Shown here: one piece after another, positions 5,223 through 5,420 of the stretch
How the letters are laid out: every line of letters starts with the position of its first letter
Position numbering within the stretch: the first letter of the stretch is position 1
DNA from: Paracoccaceae bacterium
GTDB taxonomy: Bacteria; Pseudomonadota; Alphaproteobacteria; Rhodobacterales; Rhodobacteraceae
DNA length: 5,420 nt
Reading direction: 5' to 3'
NCBI GenBank assembly: GCA_007128865.1
Contig: SKWP01000446.1
Span: forward strand, 1 to 5,420
Program-made: the position numbers and the translations under genes
The notes under the pieces: generated by a model
Databases searched by the model: none
What the model saw: only the letters and a program-made list of their open reading frames with translations
Told to the model about the DNA's origin: nothing

Positions 5223-5420
5223 TGCATCCTTTGCCTCGGCAAAGCCTTCCCGGCATGCATCGCGTCAATGACTGCCATGAAGGCTCGGGTTGAGGCGGGC
5301 AAATCGCCCGATGCAGCGGCATGGGCACCATGTTTCCCATGCGCATGGTCCGATGAATGGGTACCGGCGGATCCTGCACCCGTGCCGGCCCAGAGTGCCA
5401 GAACAGGTGCCGCAACCATC
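5219..5420 (-). CDS. Histidine-rich exported protein, DUF305-like N-terminus (start beyond right edge)
   Basis: The visible part opens with the end of a probable signal peptide (VAAPVLALWAGTGAGSAG). A His-rich segment follows, HSSDHAHGKHGAHA, that could bind metal in the periplasm, and then DLPASTRAFMAVIDAMHAG. That last stretch resembles the region before the core of DUF305/CopM-type copper-associated proteins (typically STxAYxAANDxMHAxM). The DUF305 core with its HHQGA histidines is absent; the frame stops seven residues later. An ATG exists at 5417-5419, but a signal peptide normally has basic residues before the hydrophobic run, so the true start is probably outside the window. The gene is either truncated or frameshifted (see 5106-5222). 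The metal-binding role is inferred only from the histidines and the partial similarity. Confidence 0.6.
   Translation of the reverse strand, partial: MVAAPVLALWAGTGAGSAGTHSSDHAHGKHGAHAAASGDLPASTRAFMAVIDAMHAGKALPRQRMQ

Overview
The window is high-GC DNA from an alphaproteobacterium, most likely a member of the Rhodobacterales (Paracoccus/Rhodobacter-like). This rests on the style of the PurF, RadA and CvpA proteins, on the order radA then cvpA with purF nearby, and on a small lipoprotein of a type I associate with that order. No RNA gene, CRISPR array, insertion sequence or phage gene is visible.

Layout, left to right. The minus-strand 5' part of purF (1-473) runs off the left edge and has a plausible promoter at 513-541. 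A small minus-strand gene of unknown function follows (589-807, 72 aa) with a good Shine-Dalgarno. It is divergent from a plus-strand gene (948-2159) that encodes a winged-helix DNA-binding domain fused to an alpha/beta-hydrolase. Their shared 140-bp spacer holds a perfect 7-bp inverted repeat. The 343-bp stretch 2160-2502 has no convincing gene but carries a cluster of inverted and tandem repeats beside the cvpA stop. Next is a minus-strand operon, read right to left: a small lipoprotein (4501-4881), radA (3084-4448) and cvpA (2503-3066), with spacings of 52 and 17 bp and a promoter at 4907-4935. At the right edge is the 3' end of a minus-strand gene for a histidine-rich exported protein. Its reading frame appears to break near 5230-5260 and continue in another frame to 5106.

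How the genes fit together. PurF makes phosphoribosylamine, the first committed step of purine synthesis. CvpA is an inner-membrane protein often encoded next to purF. RadA is a DNA-branch-migration/repair ATPase. Most of this is ordinary core-genome content. The least ordinary part is the roughly 2-kb segment that separates cvpA from purF: a predicted soluble regulator-hydrolase fusion with an altered nucleophile elbow, its divergent small gene, and the repeats around them. I see no clear evidence of a wholly new system. The fusion/small-gene pair and the repeat cluster are the best leads.
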